Origin: Nematostella vectensis
Taxonomy: Eukaryota > Cnidaria > Anthozoa > Actiniaria > Edwardsiidae
Reading direction: 5' to 3'
Length of the DNA: 64,000 bases
NCBI RefSeq assembly: GCF_932526225.1
Contig: NC_064034.1
Location: 8,666,001 to 8,730,000, forward strand
Shown: positions 1 through 13,074 of the stretch, in pieces
How the letters are laid out: each line of letters starts with the position of its first letter
Numbering within the stretch: position 1 is the stretch's first letter
Position numbers and translations under genes: made by a program
The notes under the pieces: model-generated
Databases searched by the model: none
What the model was told of the DNA's origin: nothing
Seen by the model: only the letters and a program-made list of their open reading frames with translations

Positions 1-552
1 TTCACTACATGTGCACGTGCGCTTCAGTTATTTTGGTTCTAGTGTATATCAGGCTCTAGTGATACACACCATAGTACTGTCAAGGTGGGAATTATACCTT
101 CACTACATGTGCACGTGCGCTTCAGTTATTTTGGTTCTAGTGTATATCAGGCTCTAGTGATACGCAGCATAGTACTGTCAAGGTGGGAATTATATCTCCA
201 CTACATGTGCACGTGCGCTTCAGTTATTTTGGTTCTAGTGTATATCAGGCTCTAGTGATACGCAGCATAGTACTGTCGAAATGGGGGTTATACGTCCACT
301 TCGTGCGCACATGCGCTTATGTTGTTGTAGTGTGAATCAGGCATAAGTGATACGCACCATAGTACTGTCGAAATGGGGGTTATACGTCCACTACGTGCGC
401 ACATGCGCTTATGTTGTTGTAGTGTGAATCAGGCATTAGTGATGCGCACCATAGTACTGTCAAAGTGGGGGTTATACGTCCACTATGTGTGCACGTGCGC
501 TTATGTTGTTGTAGTGTGAATCAGGCATAAGTGATACGCACCATAGTACTGT
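1..552. repeat. Minisatellite of 98/92-bp units
   Basis: Six head-to-tail copies begin near positions 1, 99, 197, 295, 387 and 479. The first three are 98 bp and the later ones 92 bp, the difference being a shortened centre. Each unit holds a core around CACGTGCGCTT and ends with CATAGTACTGTC. The array is cut by the window edge, so its true length is unknown. No coding potential is seen. Confidence 0.9.
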
Positions 553-685
553 CCAGACGCGAGGTTCACATGGAGGTGAGGATGCACCTGACTGGCACTT
601 GCTTTAGGGAGCACATCCCAGTAGATATGCGGGTTGGCGTATGAAATATCCACAATGTGCGCTTTAGCGAACCTGAGAAAATTAA

Positions 686-1075
686 AGAATGTCGATCAAC
701 CACTCCTTAGTTATTGTTTATCATTGTAAATGTAACAGTTTATTTGCAAGGAAACTCCAGAATAGCAATCTACGAATTAAGTCTGGCATGTTATTGACGA
801 TATTTGATGAAAAATATGTTGATTACTCCCTTGAATTAGCCGAAATGGTAGACATGGATGCTTTGTGTTGCTCCGCATTGAGCGGGAGCATAAAATGGCG
901 GCGTGATTGGCCTTCTTTAAATGCAGCACAATTAGCATTGGAACGAAATTAAAAAATGTTGATCAACCATTCTTCTTATTGTTAACATTTTGAAATACAA
1001 CGTTTAATTGCAAGAATGATGGTTAATTGACGACATTTGATTAAAAATAATATCTCAGTTACTTGCGTGGGTCGA
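686..1075. repeat. Diverged direct duplication (~270 bp apart)
   Basis: The stretch starting TCGATCAACCACTCC near 692 is echoed by TTGATCAACCATTCTT near 959. Both are followed by similar text ending in GACGA(T/C)ATTTGAT. This looks like an old, imperfect direct repeat. A short open frame across the first copy is not supported by anything else. Confidence 0.45.
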
Positions 1076-4000
1076 TGGAAACCTGTGTAGGACTAAAGGA
1101 CAACGTTCTTGGAAGCGGGTGAATTTCGTTTACAAAATATGCAAATCTGATATGAAGGAACCAAAGAAAGTTGATAAAATATTTACCATTTTTGCGCAAC
1201 ATCCATCAGATCAAGAAACTGAAACAAAACAAAATCATGTATGTAAAAAGGTTACTGTAAATCATAGATAAATGTTAGTAGGGAAGGGTTGTTAGGTGGG
1301 AATGATAAAATGGATTTGGCTGTTCTAATTTGGACTTGGCTGACTGTGGCGGGGCAGTGGAAAAAGCAAGCCATTAAAAAAATAGCGAAGAAGCATGGAT
1401 ATACCTCAAGCCTTGTCTCGTAAATTTCCTATCCAATTTTATAAACTATATTTCTATATATGTACGTTAATTAAACCAATAGTGGACGTCTCGGTAGATC
1501 CATCAATTTGATGATTTTAATCTATTATAAGCTCGTTTGATTGACTCTATTTCATACATTTCATATTGCCTTTATGCAACATTGCTTTATTGCAATTTAT
1601 GAAGTTACAACAAAAGCCTTCTGGTTACCTAACCTTAATATACATTTAATACAACACGCGGGGCAACACGGTCAACGGTAGTAATATGGGGCGTTTGAGC
1701 AGTGATACGTTGATGGTCTATAGTAATTCATGTCCAAGTTCATTATTTTTCAGTATTTTTCCATCTTATTTTTTGTTCGAGGTGTTTTGGCTACCAAAGC
1801 TGTTCTTCCTAAGGCCATATTACGTGCTTAGTGAGTATTTCGTGACGTCAGACTGTCTATCCGGCTTCTAGCAGGATACCGAGACTCGTTCTCCTATCAT
1901 CAAGTACGTAGATACGTGATACAACTCTAATCATTTACCGGCTAGGGGTGGTGAAACATGCTCTACAGTAGATGTTTACCATTTTGGGAAGCGATCAGAA
2001 AGGTCAACTCAACAAGTATGAATATCGAGTCTCCTGTATTTATAGCTCCAAAAAAGCAATTTCGGCTTTCGAACTTAAAAAGTGGAGTAATATGATAGAG
2101 ACGGCAGGTTTACGACGAGAAATATATATTGGTCACCGGCTTCATGGTGCTTTCATAATGGCCGAAAGAGGAAGGGCAGAAATGAGAATATTGTATGTTT
2201 TTATCTATCGCAAAGCCAACAACTTTTTGAAACATGGCTAAATAAAAGGCCTCTTCTATCGGTCCCAAATTTAAACGAAGATCTAAATTCAAACCCTAGT
2301 GAGCAAAATTTAATATAACGACTTCCTTATCAAAACTCTCAGCGTGAAATTGATTTGTGCTAACAGCAACAAAAGTGGAATATATGGTTTGCTGAGGAAA
2401 TTGTAATGGTTTCTAATCAATCAAACCATCCTCTAAACCATTTTCCTCATCCTTCGTTCTATCTTAAACCGTCAATGAGGATGAAGTGGCAAATATAGTT
2501 TATTGAAATATTGTTTTTTTTTCTTAGGAAATATATTTAAGGCGAACTGGTTCGAGTCCCTCGGAGTGAAGAAAAAGATGCAAAACGGGTGCTTAATTTA
2601 CCGTGTTTGCCACGATGCCACGAAAATTGATTTAATTGTTAAAAATGTTTACTTTACGATTATGTTATACAAGTTTCGGCAGAAAAGTTTTGATTAATAA
2701 CATTAATATTGGCAAAAAGGTGTTGCAGATATTAGCAAGCTAACCATTTTATGAATAAAATAACAGATTTCCTATTTTTTTCTTTTGTAGTAATAAAAAG
2801 AGCGGCCAATGAACTCATTACTTTTTATATTCTGAATCACAGAGGTGATTTAGATAGGAGCTTTTAGGGCTTTCAACCGCAGATATAATCTTTAAACGGG
2901 TGCCGTGCGAACATAAAATCCCCACAAGACTAATATACCGTCATCTTCCCCTCTTTCTTGCCTAAGGCAACGGCTTTTCGGATTTAGATATAATGAACGA
3001 AGACGGGAACATGGGAAAAACAAGATACTGTAAATCAGTCATATGTGCTCCTCATAAATAAGACCGTATACGATGAAAGAACAAAGCAGAAATCAGGTTG
3101 TTACAAAAACGGCAATTCATAAAATAATGTTTCAATCGAAAGTCACTCATCTCTATTTTAGGAAGCACTCATCTCTATTTTAAGAAGCAACCAGCATTAA
3201 AAAAAAAAAAATGAAAGACAAAAGATATTTTTTCACTAATTTAACCTGCGTGTTGTTACAAATTGTTACATTGTAACCATATCTTAAGACCTCCTTGTTT
3301 TTCATTTAGAAACCCTTTAATGAAAACAAGGTACCAATTTAAAGCAATGGTTGTTGTGTTGCGCTTAGCCGTGGGCTAATTGATCATCTAGAGTTAGCAT
3401 ATGATCTCACTTATTACACATGCCCTATAAAGCCTCTAAGAGAGCAAAGCTGAAGGGAAAACCTCGGGTCCACACTAATGACAGTCTCCAAGGATAAAGG
3501 TAATCGACTTCCCTAAGAGCTACTCTCAAACTGTCGTTATTAGGAAAGGCCGTAAAGAGCGTGCGTGTAGCACGTCCAGAAACCCGTTGAGCTAATCCAA
3601 TAACGGCAGTGTTGGCATTACGCAGAGCATAAACAAACAAATCACAATTAGATATTGAAAAAGGTAAACGTACATAAACGTGGGAAGTTTTTGACTGTGC
3701 TCTGCGGTCGTCAGAGAAACCGAGGGACATGGATGTCTTCCGCGCTCGATTTGTCCTCTTAATTCGCGGATAATTAGCGCTGCCTGGCGGCGCGAATAAC
3801 GTGATTTTAATAAAGGAACCACTTTTCAGGATCTAATAAGGTGAAAAAATAACATAACGCCTTAAAGAGATGATAACCTCCACTCAGGAATAACGCGTAG
3901 GCTAATAAGGCTGCGATGGATCGCTCAACGGCGCGTCATCCACAAAGCGGTTTTCCTGTCTTGCTGAACTCGTTGACATTTGAGCGCAAAAATAATACTC

Positions 4001-4237
4001 GTCAACGCAAGCCGTAATGATGAGTCAATCAAGCTTGATTGTTGGGATATGGACTCGCAAATTTTTGCTGCCTTTCAAAGAGTTCTCTCGTTTGCATCGA
4101 ACTATTAATCAATGTTGTCAATCAGTGCGTGGAACAGTTAATCACGACACGCGCACCAGGGTGGTTTACGAGGCTTTTGATTGGCAGTTTATTTGGGTTC
4201 GAGATAGCGAGACAATTACATGAAAGCACCACCACGG
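1076..4237. other. No recognisable gene
   Basis: AT-rich spacer between the left repeats and the GPCR gene. Only short chance reading frames are present. A G+C-richer patch at about 3,430-3,830 has two overlapping minus-strand frames but shows no family signature that I recognise. Confidence 0.6.
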
Positions 4238-4245
4238 TATATAAG
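4238..4245 (+). promoter_or_regulatory. Probable TATA box of the GPCR gene
   Basis: TATATAAG lies 74 bp upstream of the chosen GPCR start codon at 4,319. Spacing and position suit a core promoter with a short leader. No other promoter motif was identified. Confidence 0.5.
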
Positions 4246-4318
4246 GCTGACCTTAGCACTCCGCTATCGATATTACACTACAACAGCCTCTAGTGGAGCG
4301 GAGAGAGTCAGCCGCATC

Positions 4319-5284
4319 ATGACGAGCGTGAACATTTCCAATTTCACAAACTCAACCTTCCCACCTGGACCACAGTTTGATTACGGACCGGCTTTTCTCG
4401 GGAGCGGGATCGCTCTGGCGATCATATCCCCAGTGACCATAGTATTGAACAGCTTACTGTTGTTAACAATATTCCGGGACCCTTTCAAGACATTCCATTC
4501 ACCTTCGGCTGTGTTTCTAGTCGGTTTAGCGCTTACGGATCTGCTAACAGGGCTCGTATTGGAGCCCCTTGCGTTAACTTGCTATTTCTTCGGCTACTAC
4601 AAGCATCCTCACTGGCAGTCAATGTGCCCAGAGATTTGGCAGAAGATTGGCATACTCTCCATCGCCGTGAACAATTCCTCGTTTCTAATCGTGTTAGCGT
4701 TCACCGTGGTACAGTACTTGGCGGTGTCTTGGCCTCTCAAGTCGCGCGTGATCACTATACAGCGCAGCGTATTCTGTATAGTGCTCATCTGGGCTTACAC
4801 AGTGCTGTTTGCGATGCTTAGGGAGATTGGAGTGCGCAAGGAGCTGGTAGAGTTGCTAGACTTGTTCTTGCATTCAACCACCGTGCTTGTTATGATGGTT
4901 GTCTTCTACATGCTTCTCCATCGCGCCTTTAGCCGGAAATGCAAGCGAGGGTACATACTTCGTGCCGAGAGCAGTATGCAGCACGACGCAAATACCGAGG
5001 GTGCGCGCAGACAGAGTAAGCACCTGGATACGGAGAGACGCTTTGTGCGGATCAACCTCCTCTTGGTGCTTCTTCTTTTATTCTGCGCAGTGCCTAACAC
5101 TATTGTATGGTACATATATCTATTCAACGAGAACCTCAGAAATCATCCTAAACTGTTCCTAGTTCGAATTATCGTCGACAACGCCCTGTGGCTCAAGTTC
5201 ATGCTAGACCCGGTAGTCTATGCTTGGAGACTGCCGAAATATCGTAAAGCCTTGAAAAGCTCGATGAGTATGATGCGAAAGTGA
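4319..5284 (+). CDS. Rhodopsin-class (class A) G protein-coupled receptor, single exon
   Basis: This 321-residue intronless gene encodes a seven-helix plasma-membrane receptor; the ligand is unknown. I chose the ATG at 4,319 because it follows a TATA box and opens a typical extracellular N-terminus with three N-glycosylation sequons (N5, N8, N11). TM1 carries the conserved Asn (N44). TM2 has the LALTDLL signature with the sodium-site Asp (D74). C103 sits where the TM3 disulfide Cys is expected. The usual DRY motif reads V131-Q132-Y133, so the arginine is missing. TM7 ends in DPVVY rather than NPxxY. A basic loop precedes TM6. Length is normal for the class. Cnidarian genomes carry large expanded families of such single-exon orphan receptors. 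The lost DRY arginine could mean altered or absent G-protein coupling, which is inference. Confidence 0.88.
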   Translation: MTSVNISNFTNSTFPPGPQFDYGPAFLGSGIALAIISPVTIVLNSLLLLTIFRDPFKTFHSPSAVFLVGLALTDLLTGLVLEPLALTCYFFGYYKHPHWQSMCPEIWQKIGILSIAVNNSSFLIVLAFTVVQYLAVSWPLKSRVITIQRSVFCIVLIWAYTVLFAMLREIGVRKELVELLDLFLHSTTVLVMMVVFYMLLHRAFSRKCKRGYILRAESSMQHDANTEGARRQSKHLDTERRFVRINLLLVLLLLFCAVPNTIVWYIYLFNENLRNHPKLFLVRIIVDNALWLKFMLDPVVYAWRLPKYRKALKSSMSMMRK

Positions 5285-7728
5285 TTCGAGGGTGACCCAT
5301 TGGTTTGCGAGTCAGCCCTCGAAGGGGATAAACCACCGGTCACGCCAATGCGACGGGCGACGACATCACTGAGATAGAAATCCTGAGAAAGCATTTTCAG
5401 CACGATCTCTTCACAGCGCTGTTCAAACGATTATCGCCAGATAAAGAACAGGACGTGTGCTTCGCACGTAAACCCACAAAATCGATAACATTAAACGGAC
5501 ACTGGAGTCCCTCAGAGGTTTCCACAGAAGGTCACGGAAAGAAAGAACGCGGATTATACGCACATCCAGTGACTTTTTCATAATCCGCATTAGGGTTAAA
5601 CTTTTCTTATCTCAAGTTCTTTCCTGCTTAACGTAGCTTTTACCTTTATAGATGCTTTCTATAAATTGCGGCACAGTAATTGATAAATATATCATTACTA
5701 GAGTAACAGCGTAAAGTAGAGGTAATATTTTAAACGCATCAGCATAGACTACAAAACTCACAGTACTCTCGCAATGTGGAGGCAAAATTGTGCTGATAAT
5801 TTTTTCGCAGACTTCCCATGGAGAGCTAAAGGAGGACATTAAAAATTTGGCGAATGGGTTCAAGCAGAGTAATATGCTAGATGTCAGGGGATTACTGTAT
5901 AGTGATTGAAGTTATTAGGAGCTAATGTTATCGCGCCGATTAGTACCCTTTTAGTCACAAGAAAAAAAACCCTATTCATTTAGTCTTTTTAAAAGACTTC
6001 TTCTCCGTCAAAGCTATTGTATACCCTCGTTGTTATCACAGTTGGCGGTTTTGGGGCTCGTTGCTTCACAAAAGCAGAGAAAAATATGTAATGTTAATAT
6101 GAATGAATTCCAGAAATCACTCAGACGTGAGTAATACATTGATATTTTTTAATGGTTCTGTTACAAAAATGGGGAACACTTTAAATTTAATTATTAAATG
6201 AGTTTTAATCCGAATTGCATAAACTGTGTTATTTATCAGAGATTCTAGGGAGATTTAAAGGTGAGAAAGTGATGTACAAAATGGGGGCAAAATAAATAGC
6301 ACAGACCACAAACATGTCATAATAAGAATAAACACGGCCCCTGCGGCTGAAGAGAGCAGCATATATTAGCATGCCTTTCAGTCCACACACAGAGCCCTAA
6401 ATGCCATATAATATGTCACTAGTGATATCCATGGCAGAATGTTTGACGGAAATTCAATTTATAAGACACCACTTGAAACATATGTAATTGGGCTAGAGTT
6501 ACTCGTGTGTTGCTAGACAAAGGTGATTTGCTCTGAGGACCGTAAGTTTGTGGATCGAAAATTATTGATTGTAAAAACTGAGATTTATTTTCTCCGAACG
6601 GCCGTACGTGTTGACCATGTAAAATATACAAAACGCCAAAGTATCAATAAAGAAAACATTTTCAACAATGAAAGATAAAATCGTTGTTGCTAAGCTGTCG
6701 CTAAGAAAAGGATTTGGGTTAAAAATAAAAAGCAACAACAGAAACTATGAAATAAATGGTTTCTTGCTAGAATAAGAAAAATAAAACATAGATAAACTGA
6801 TAGGTTTTTTCAGGTTGCTTTAAAAATATGTTTGTTTTTTTTTTCAAACATTTTACAAAAACTAGGTAAGGAAGAAAATGTTTAATCTTTTTAACTAAAA
6901 TATTCCAAATATCTCGTGTTTTTTTATTTTCTCTAATAAATGGAAAGATGTATAAGCATGAATTTTGAATGCCAAAAATATATCTGAAATCTATTCATTT
7001 TACTCCACAGCAGGCTAAAAGCCAGCCAGGGGGGCTGAAAATAGTCAAAACAAGAAAAGCGAAAAGACAAGTGATACAAAAGAGTACGAAAAAATAAAAA
7101 ACACCCGATAAACAAGGGTGTCTTTTCCACAGAATCTCTTTTATCCTATAAGAATCATTTTTCATAGCAACGTTTCAAGCCTGGCAATTCCTTGACGTTT
7201 AAGAACATTCCAAGAACATATATCCCGTCTTATTAAAAAAAAACTGGATATGTCCATAGTTAACTATGATAAGATTTACTAAAAACAACACACTGGATAT
7301 GACAATAAACGACACATTTTTAGAGAAGAACCATTTAGTGTAAATCCAGTTACCAAGCAGCGGAAACTAAGGCTCAACACTAACCTCAAATACATACATA
7401 CATACATTGTTTGGGGTAAGGAAAAATAATAACAAGACAACTTTCTAGCCTGAGATAGCTATAAAAACAAAAACAGTCCAGGATGAAAATTAGACTTCTA
7501 GACTAAGGGTGTATTCTATCAACAATAAAAACATTGGCTATAAAAAGCCGCACTTAGGGAAATCAATAAGAGGCGTAAACAAATAGAATTATAAGTCAAC
7601 AGATATCTGCCAGGGCAAGTAAAACCAATGTCTTGAGCTAAAGCCGTTAGACAGTTTCCCCATCCGTTTCCATGGCAGCCTGTATATAATACAAAAACGT
7701 ATATTATGTACAAGACTTGAGAATGACA
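5285..7728. other. No recognisable gene
   Basis: AT-rich spacer. A minus-strand open frame of 83 codons at 5,612-5,863 contains one hydrophobic stretch but resembles no family I know. A short TACA microsatellite lies near 7,390. Confidence 0.6.
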
Positions 7729-9307
7729 AGTCACCGGGTAAAGACGCTGGCATCCCACGCTACCTCGGTCGACCACGAGGAGTCACCGGGTAAAGACGCT
7801 GGCATCCCACGCTACGCTCGGTCGACCACGAGGAGTCACCGGGTAAAGAAGCTGGCATCCCGCGCTACGCTCGGTCGACCACGAGAAGTCACCAGGTAAA
7901 GACGCTGGCATCCCGCGCTACGCTCGGTCGAACACGAGGTGTCACCGGGTAAAGACGCTGGCATCGCGCGCTACGCTCGGTCGACCACGAGGAGTCACCG
8001 GGTAAAGACGCTGGCATCGCGCGCTACGCTCGGTCGACCACGAGGAGCCACCGGGTAAAGACGCTGGCATCCCGCGCTAGGAGTCACCGGGTAAAGACGC
8101 TGGCATCGCGCGCTACGCTCGGTCGACCACGAGGAGTCACCGGGTAAAGACGCTGGCATCCCGCGCTACGCTCGGTCGGCCACGAGGAGTCACCGGGTAA
8201 AGACGCTGGCATCGCGCGCTACGCTCGGTCAAACACGAGGTGTCACCGGGTAAAGACGCTGGCATCGCGCGCTACGCTCGGTCGACCACGAGGAGTCACC
8301 GGGTAAAGACGCTGGCATCGCGCGCTACGCTCGGTCGACCACGAAGAGTCACCGGGTAAAGACGCTGGCATCCCGCGCTAGGAATCACCGGGTAAAGACG
8401 CTGGCATCGCGCGCTACGCTCGGTCGACCACGAGGAGTCACCGGGTAAAGACGCTGGCATCCCGCGCTACGCTCGGTCGGCCACGAGGAGTCACCGGGTA
8501 AAGACGCTGGCATCGCGCGCTACGCTCGGTCGACCAAGGGGAGTTACCGGGTAAAGACGATGGCATCGTGCGCTACGCTCGGTCGACCACGAGAAGTCAC
8601 CGAGTAAAGACGCTGGCATCCCGCGCTACGAGTCACCGGGTAAAGACGCTGGCATCGCGCGCTACGCTCAGTCGACCACGAGGAGTCACAGGGTAAAGAC
8701 GCTGGCATCCCGCGCTACGCCCGGTCGGCCACGAGGAGTCACCGGGTAAAGACGCTGGCATCGCGCGCTACGCTCGGTCGACCACGAGGAGTCACCGGGT
8801 AACGACGCTGGCATCCCGCGCTAGGAGTCACCGGGTAAAGACGCTGGCATCGCGCGCTACGCTCGGTCGACCACGAGGAGTCACCGGGTAAAGACGCTGG
8901 CATCCCGCGCTACGCTCGGTCGGCCACGAGGAGTCACCGGGTAAAGACGCTGGCATCGCGCGCTACGCTCGGTCGAACACGAGGTGTCACCGGGTAAAGA
9001 AACTGGCATCGCGCGCTACGCTCGGTCGACCACGAGGAGTCACCGGGTAAAGACGCTGGCATCGCGCGCTACGCTCGGCCGACCACGAGGAGTCACCGGG
9101 TAAAGACGCTGGCATCGCGCGCTACGCTCGGTCGACCACGAGGAGTCACCGGGTAAAGACGCTGGCATCCCGCGCTAGGAGTCACCGGGTAAAGACGCTG
9201 GCATCGCGCGCTACGCTCGGTCGACCACGAGGAGTCACCGGGTAAAGACGCTGGCATCCCGCGCTACGCTCGGTCGGCCACGAGGAGTCACCGGGTAAAG
9301 ACGCTGG
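7729..9307. repeat. Minisatellite, ~53-bp unit, about 30 copies
   Basis: The unit begins GAGTCACCGGGTAAAGACGC and continues through CTGGCATC, a GC-rich CGCGCTACGCTCGG core and CGACCACGAG. Copies are highly alike and G+C rich in an AT-rich setting. Two variants alternate (CATCGCGCGC and CATCCCGCGC). Shortened units of about 35 bp (CGCTAGGAGTCACC junctions) recur near 8,079, 8,380, 8,626, 8,820 and 9,174. Their spacings differ by multiples of roughly one unit, which indicates higher-order organisation. Confidence 0.95.
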
Positions 9308-11214
9308 ACAGGAACACCTCTTATATGTACTTAAAAGAAATCATGTTCAAAATAGCTGTTCACTTTACCAAGATTTGGAACACAGAATCTCTTTTGTTTA
9401 GTTTTACTGAAAAGTGAGACTTATTTAACTTTCAGGGTCTGACTATAAAAATAATATGCACAATTTTAGGCTAGTAAAATTTAAAGGGTATTCCATAAGG
9501 GAGGAAAAGAATGTTAGTTTTATCCATAACGACTAGACTACAGTTAGCAAGAAAAGGTATTCAAAAAACTAATATCACTTTTGCTCGCCAAAGCGGGCCA
9601 TATAAGCTTAAAAGGGGGAAAATCCTCATAAAATAATTCCAGCTTAGACAATCGTTTTGCGTTCCGATTAATTGCTTTCTGATAAGATCTTATACTTACA
9701 CTTTTTACTCATTAATGGACCGCTTAGACAACAAGGTCTAAGCGGCGCGAGATCCGTCTATTTGGCCCTTATAATTATATGGGAAAGGGGAAGGCGACCA
9801 CGAAGCTTTAAATTGCGATAAATAAGCCATACCCCAAAAAGACAGCAAAGTGAAATGATAATAAATTCGCATGCGAAGTCGAAAATGCTTGGTTCGATTG
9901 TAAAATATTTTCATGGGAAAGTTGCAGCCTAATATCAAGAGAATTCTAATGAACGATTAATGTATGTTAATCGCCGCTTTGCTTACAAACAAAGTTTTTT
10001 TGAAGGTCACAGTCGAAATGGACACGAGTTTTCATGTTGCTACGATAAGTCTTAATTTTTAACCTATGCCAAAAAGTCGCATAAAGAGATTTTCAGTAAG
10101 ATTAATAAATACTTTTTTTACGTTACGAAATAGCAAAACACCCGCGATAGGCATCAAAGTCAACCCGGAAACGCTCAGCGCCAAACGTATAACACACGCT
10201 TCAATTTTGTCTGGTTGGTAAAATCAAAATTTTACACAGCTTAACAAAATAATACATATTTTTGAGATTTATGAAGGTTTCCACCTCCCCCAAACCCAGC
10301 AAGCGCTAGCATGCTACAAGAGTCTAGAAAACATTAAGACCTTTAGGGTATCGTAGTTCTTTTACGTACATTTTGAGAAGATGTCTATCTCCCAGATTGA
10401 GAGTAATCCTGTGGCAAGCTATTAATACAAAGCTTAAAAGGCTTGGGCCTTAAAATGAGGATAACTTAAACGGTCAGACGAATAATGCGCGTGATATACG
10501 TGAAAAAAAAAAAAACGCTAAAGCTGTCAATGACTATCTTCGTTAGATATTTTCTGAGTTAAGCATAAAGAGGCGTTAATCGTGAGATAAGATCACGGAA
10601 ATCCAGACGTCGCAGCCGTCCGTGTCGAGGAACAGAGTGAACGGAGGTCGACAAGATAATGCGGCTAGTATTCGCCTCCCTGTTAATATAGTGTTACAAT
10701 CTACCCACAAAACTTCTAGCAAATGTAATCGGGATTAATGTCACATTAATAATGAATAAGAAGTTGAAAATGCGGATATATATATATTTAACTTACGTGG
10801 GATGAGAAAACAGCAAATAAAAATAAATAAATTACTATGTAATAAAAAACACTTTGCTGATATATTAGTCCATCACCTAAGAGCACAAAAATGTGTCCGA
10901 GTACTCATTTTACGAGAACAAGCGGGCTTAGGCACAATTAAAAGCTTGTTTATTCAGGTTTTCAAAAATATCTTGGCGGCCATGTGGAATGGTAGCTTTT
11001 ATGTAGAAAATCGAATTTGAAGTGACCTTAGTCATGTCGCACCCGCCGCCATTTGCAGAATGCTTTCGAAACAGCCAGTTAAAGAAAAGTGAATAATAAC
11101 ACCTTATTTCGCTTGAATTGTCGATATTTTTCATAAATGGTAGGAAAAATAATTTCACATCATACTCTCATAGTTTTACAAAGAGTTTCAGTTGAGTAGG
11201 TTTTTATGTTCGGT
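9308..11214. other. No recognisable gene
   Basis: AT-rich spacer between two minisatellites. Only short chance frames are seen. Nothing could be assigned. Confidence 0.6.
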
Positions 11215-12779
11215 AGGCTTGAAGGGATATGAGGAAGAGGCTTGTAGGGATACTAGGGAGGGGCTTGTAGGGATACGAGGGAGAAGCTTGTAAGGATACG
11301 AGGGAGGGGCTTGTAGGGATACGAGGGAGAGGTCAGAAGGGATACGAGGGAGAGGCTTGTAGGGATACGAGGGAGAGGCTTGTAGGGATACGAGGGAGAG
11401 GCTTGTAGAGATACGAGGGAGAGGCTTGTAGGTGTACAAGGGAGGGGCTTGTAGGGATACGAGGGAGAGGCTTGTAGGGATACGAGGGAGGGGATTGTAG
11501 GGATACGAGGGAGAGGCTTGTAGGGATACGAGGAAGAGGCTTGTAGTGATACGAGGAAGAGGCTTGTAGGGATACGAGGAAGAGGCTTGTAGGTGTACAA
11601 GGGAGGGGCTTGTAGGGATACGAGGGAAAGGCTTGTAGGGATTCGAGGGAGAGGCTTGTAGGGATACGAGGGAAAGGCTTGTCGGGATACGAGGGAAAGG
11701 CTTGTTGGGATTCGAGGGAGAGGCTTGTAGGGATTCGAGGGAGAGGCTTGTAGGTGTACAAGGGAGGGGCTTGTAGGGATTTGAGGGAGAGGCTTGTAGG
11801 GATACGAGGGAAAGGCTTGTTGGGATACGAGGGAAAGGCTTGTTGGGATTCGAGGGAGAGGCTTGTAGGGATTCGAGGGAGAGGCTTGTAGGGATACGAG
11901 GGAGAGGCTTGTAGGGATACGAGGGAGAGGCTTGTAGGGATACAAGGGGGGGCTTGTTGGGATACAAGGGAGAGGCTTGTAGGGATGCAAGGGGGGGCTT
12001 GTAGGAATACGAGGAAGAGGCTTGTAGTGATACGAGGGAGAGGCTTGTAGGGATACGAGGAAGAGGCTTGTAGGGATACGAGGGAGAGGCTTGTAGGGAT
12101 ACGAGGGAGAAGCTTGTAGGGATACGAGGAAGAGGCTTGTAGGGATAGGAGGGAGAGGCTTGTAGGGATACAAGGAAGAGGCTTGCAGGGATACGAGGAA
12201 GAGGCTTGTAGTGATACGAGGAAGAGGGTTGTAGGGATACAAGGGAGAGGCTTGTAGGGATACGAGGAAGAGGCTTGTAGTGATATGAGGAAGAGGCTTG
12301 TAGTAATACGAGGAAGAGGCTTGTAGTGATACGAGGAAGAGGCTTGTAGGGATACGAGGAAGAGGCTTGAAGGGATACAAGGGGGGGCTTGTAGGGATAC
12401 GAGAAAGAGGCTTGTAGGGATACGAGGGAGAGGCTTGTAGGGATATGAGGGAGAGGCTTGTAGGGATACGAGGGAGAGGCTTGTAGGAATACGAGGGAGA
12501 GGCTTGTAGGGATACGAGGAAGAGGCTTGTAGGGATATGAGGGAGAGGCTTGTAGGGATATGAGGGAGAGGCTTGTAGGGATACGAGGGACGGGCTTGTA
12601 GGGATACGAGGGAGAGGCTTGTAGGGATACGAGGGAGAGGCTTGTAGGGATACGAGGGACGGGCTTGTAGGGATACGAGGGAGAGGCTTGTAGGGATACG
12701 AGGGAGAGGCTTGAAGGGATACGAGGAAGAGGCTTGTAGGGATATGAGGGAGAGGCTTGAAGGGATACGAGGAAGAGGC
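11215..12779. repeat. 23-bp minisatellite, about 68 copies
   Basis: The unit is close to AGGCTTGTAGGGATACGAGG plus GAG, repeated without interruption. On the minus strand the unit has no stop codon in any frame. Because 23 is not a multiple of three, all three minus frames stay open for about 480-530 codons and read the same 23-residue cycle (SLQASPSYPYKPLPRIPTS and neighbours). The openness follows from the unit's sequence and is not evidence of coding. No splice sites, start context or domain support a gene. Confidence 0.95.
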
Positions 12780-12975
12780 ACAACCACGCCCCAACCTGAT
12801 CATTTGTTTACACTATTGGGGGGGGGGGGGACATGCTCCCAGTGCCCCACCCCCATGCCCCACAATACACAATGAAACACAGCTATAGCTATAATCTCAG
12901 GGGCAGATACACAAGGGTTCTCCTCCCCTAGCCTGAACAGAACTTAGTAGGCGTAGTTTCAGTTTTAGGTGCGTA

Positions 12976-13074
12976 ATGGGATGGAGCAGTCTTCCAGAAG
13001 AAATCAGGAGGATTAGCAACCTTGGTCAATTGAAGAAACGGTTATGCTCTGGTTCTGTCCCTTCTTCATTTTAG
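12976..13074 (+). pseudogene. LINE reverse-transcriptase C-terminal remnant
   Basis: A 32-codon frame reads WSSLPEEIRRISNLGQLKKR near its start. This resembles the 'W(N/S)SLP..IR....L..FK..L' tail that ends ORF2 of CR1/L2-type LINEs, compare the intact tail of the element near 58.2 kb. The rest of the LINE is absent. Confidence 0.55.

Noticed and set aside
7717-7899. Short plus-strand frame with RSTTR repeats
   Set aside because: It lies within the ~53-bp minisatellite and reflects the repeat only.
7729-9307. Possible CRISPR array
   Set aside because: Units are contiguous, with no unique spacers, in a eukaryotic setting with introns; it is a minisatellite.
11188-12803. Three ~500-codon minus-strand frames
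   Set aside because: They are produced by a stop-free 23-bp repeat in every frame; no start, splice or domain evidence supports a protein.
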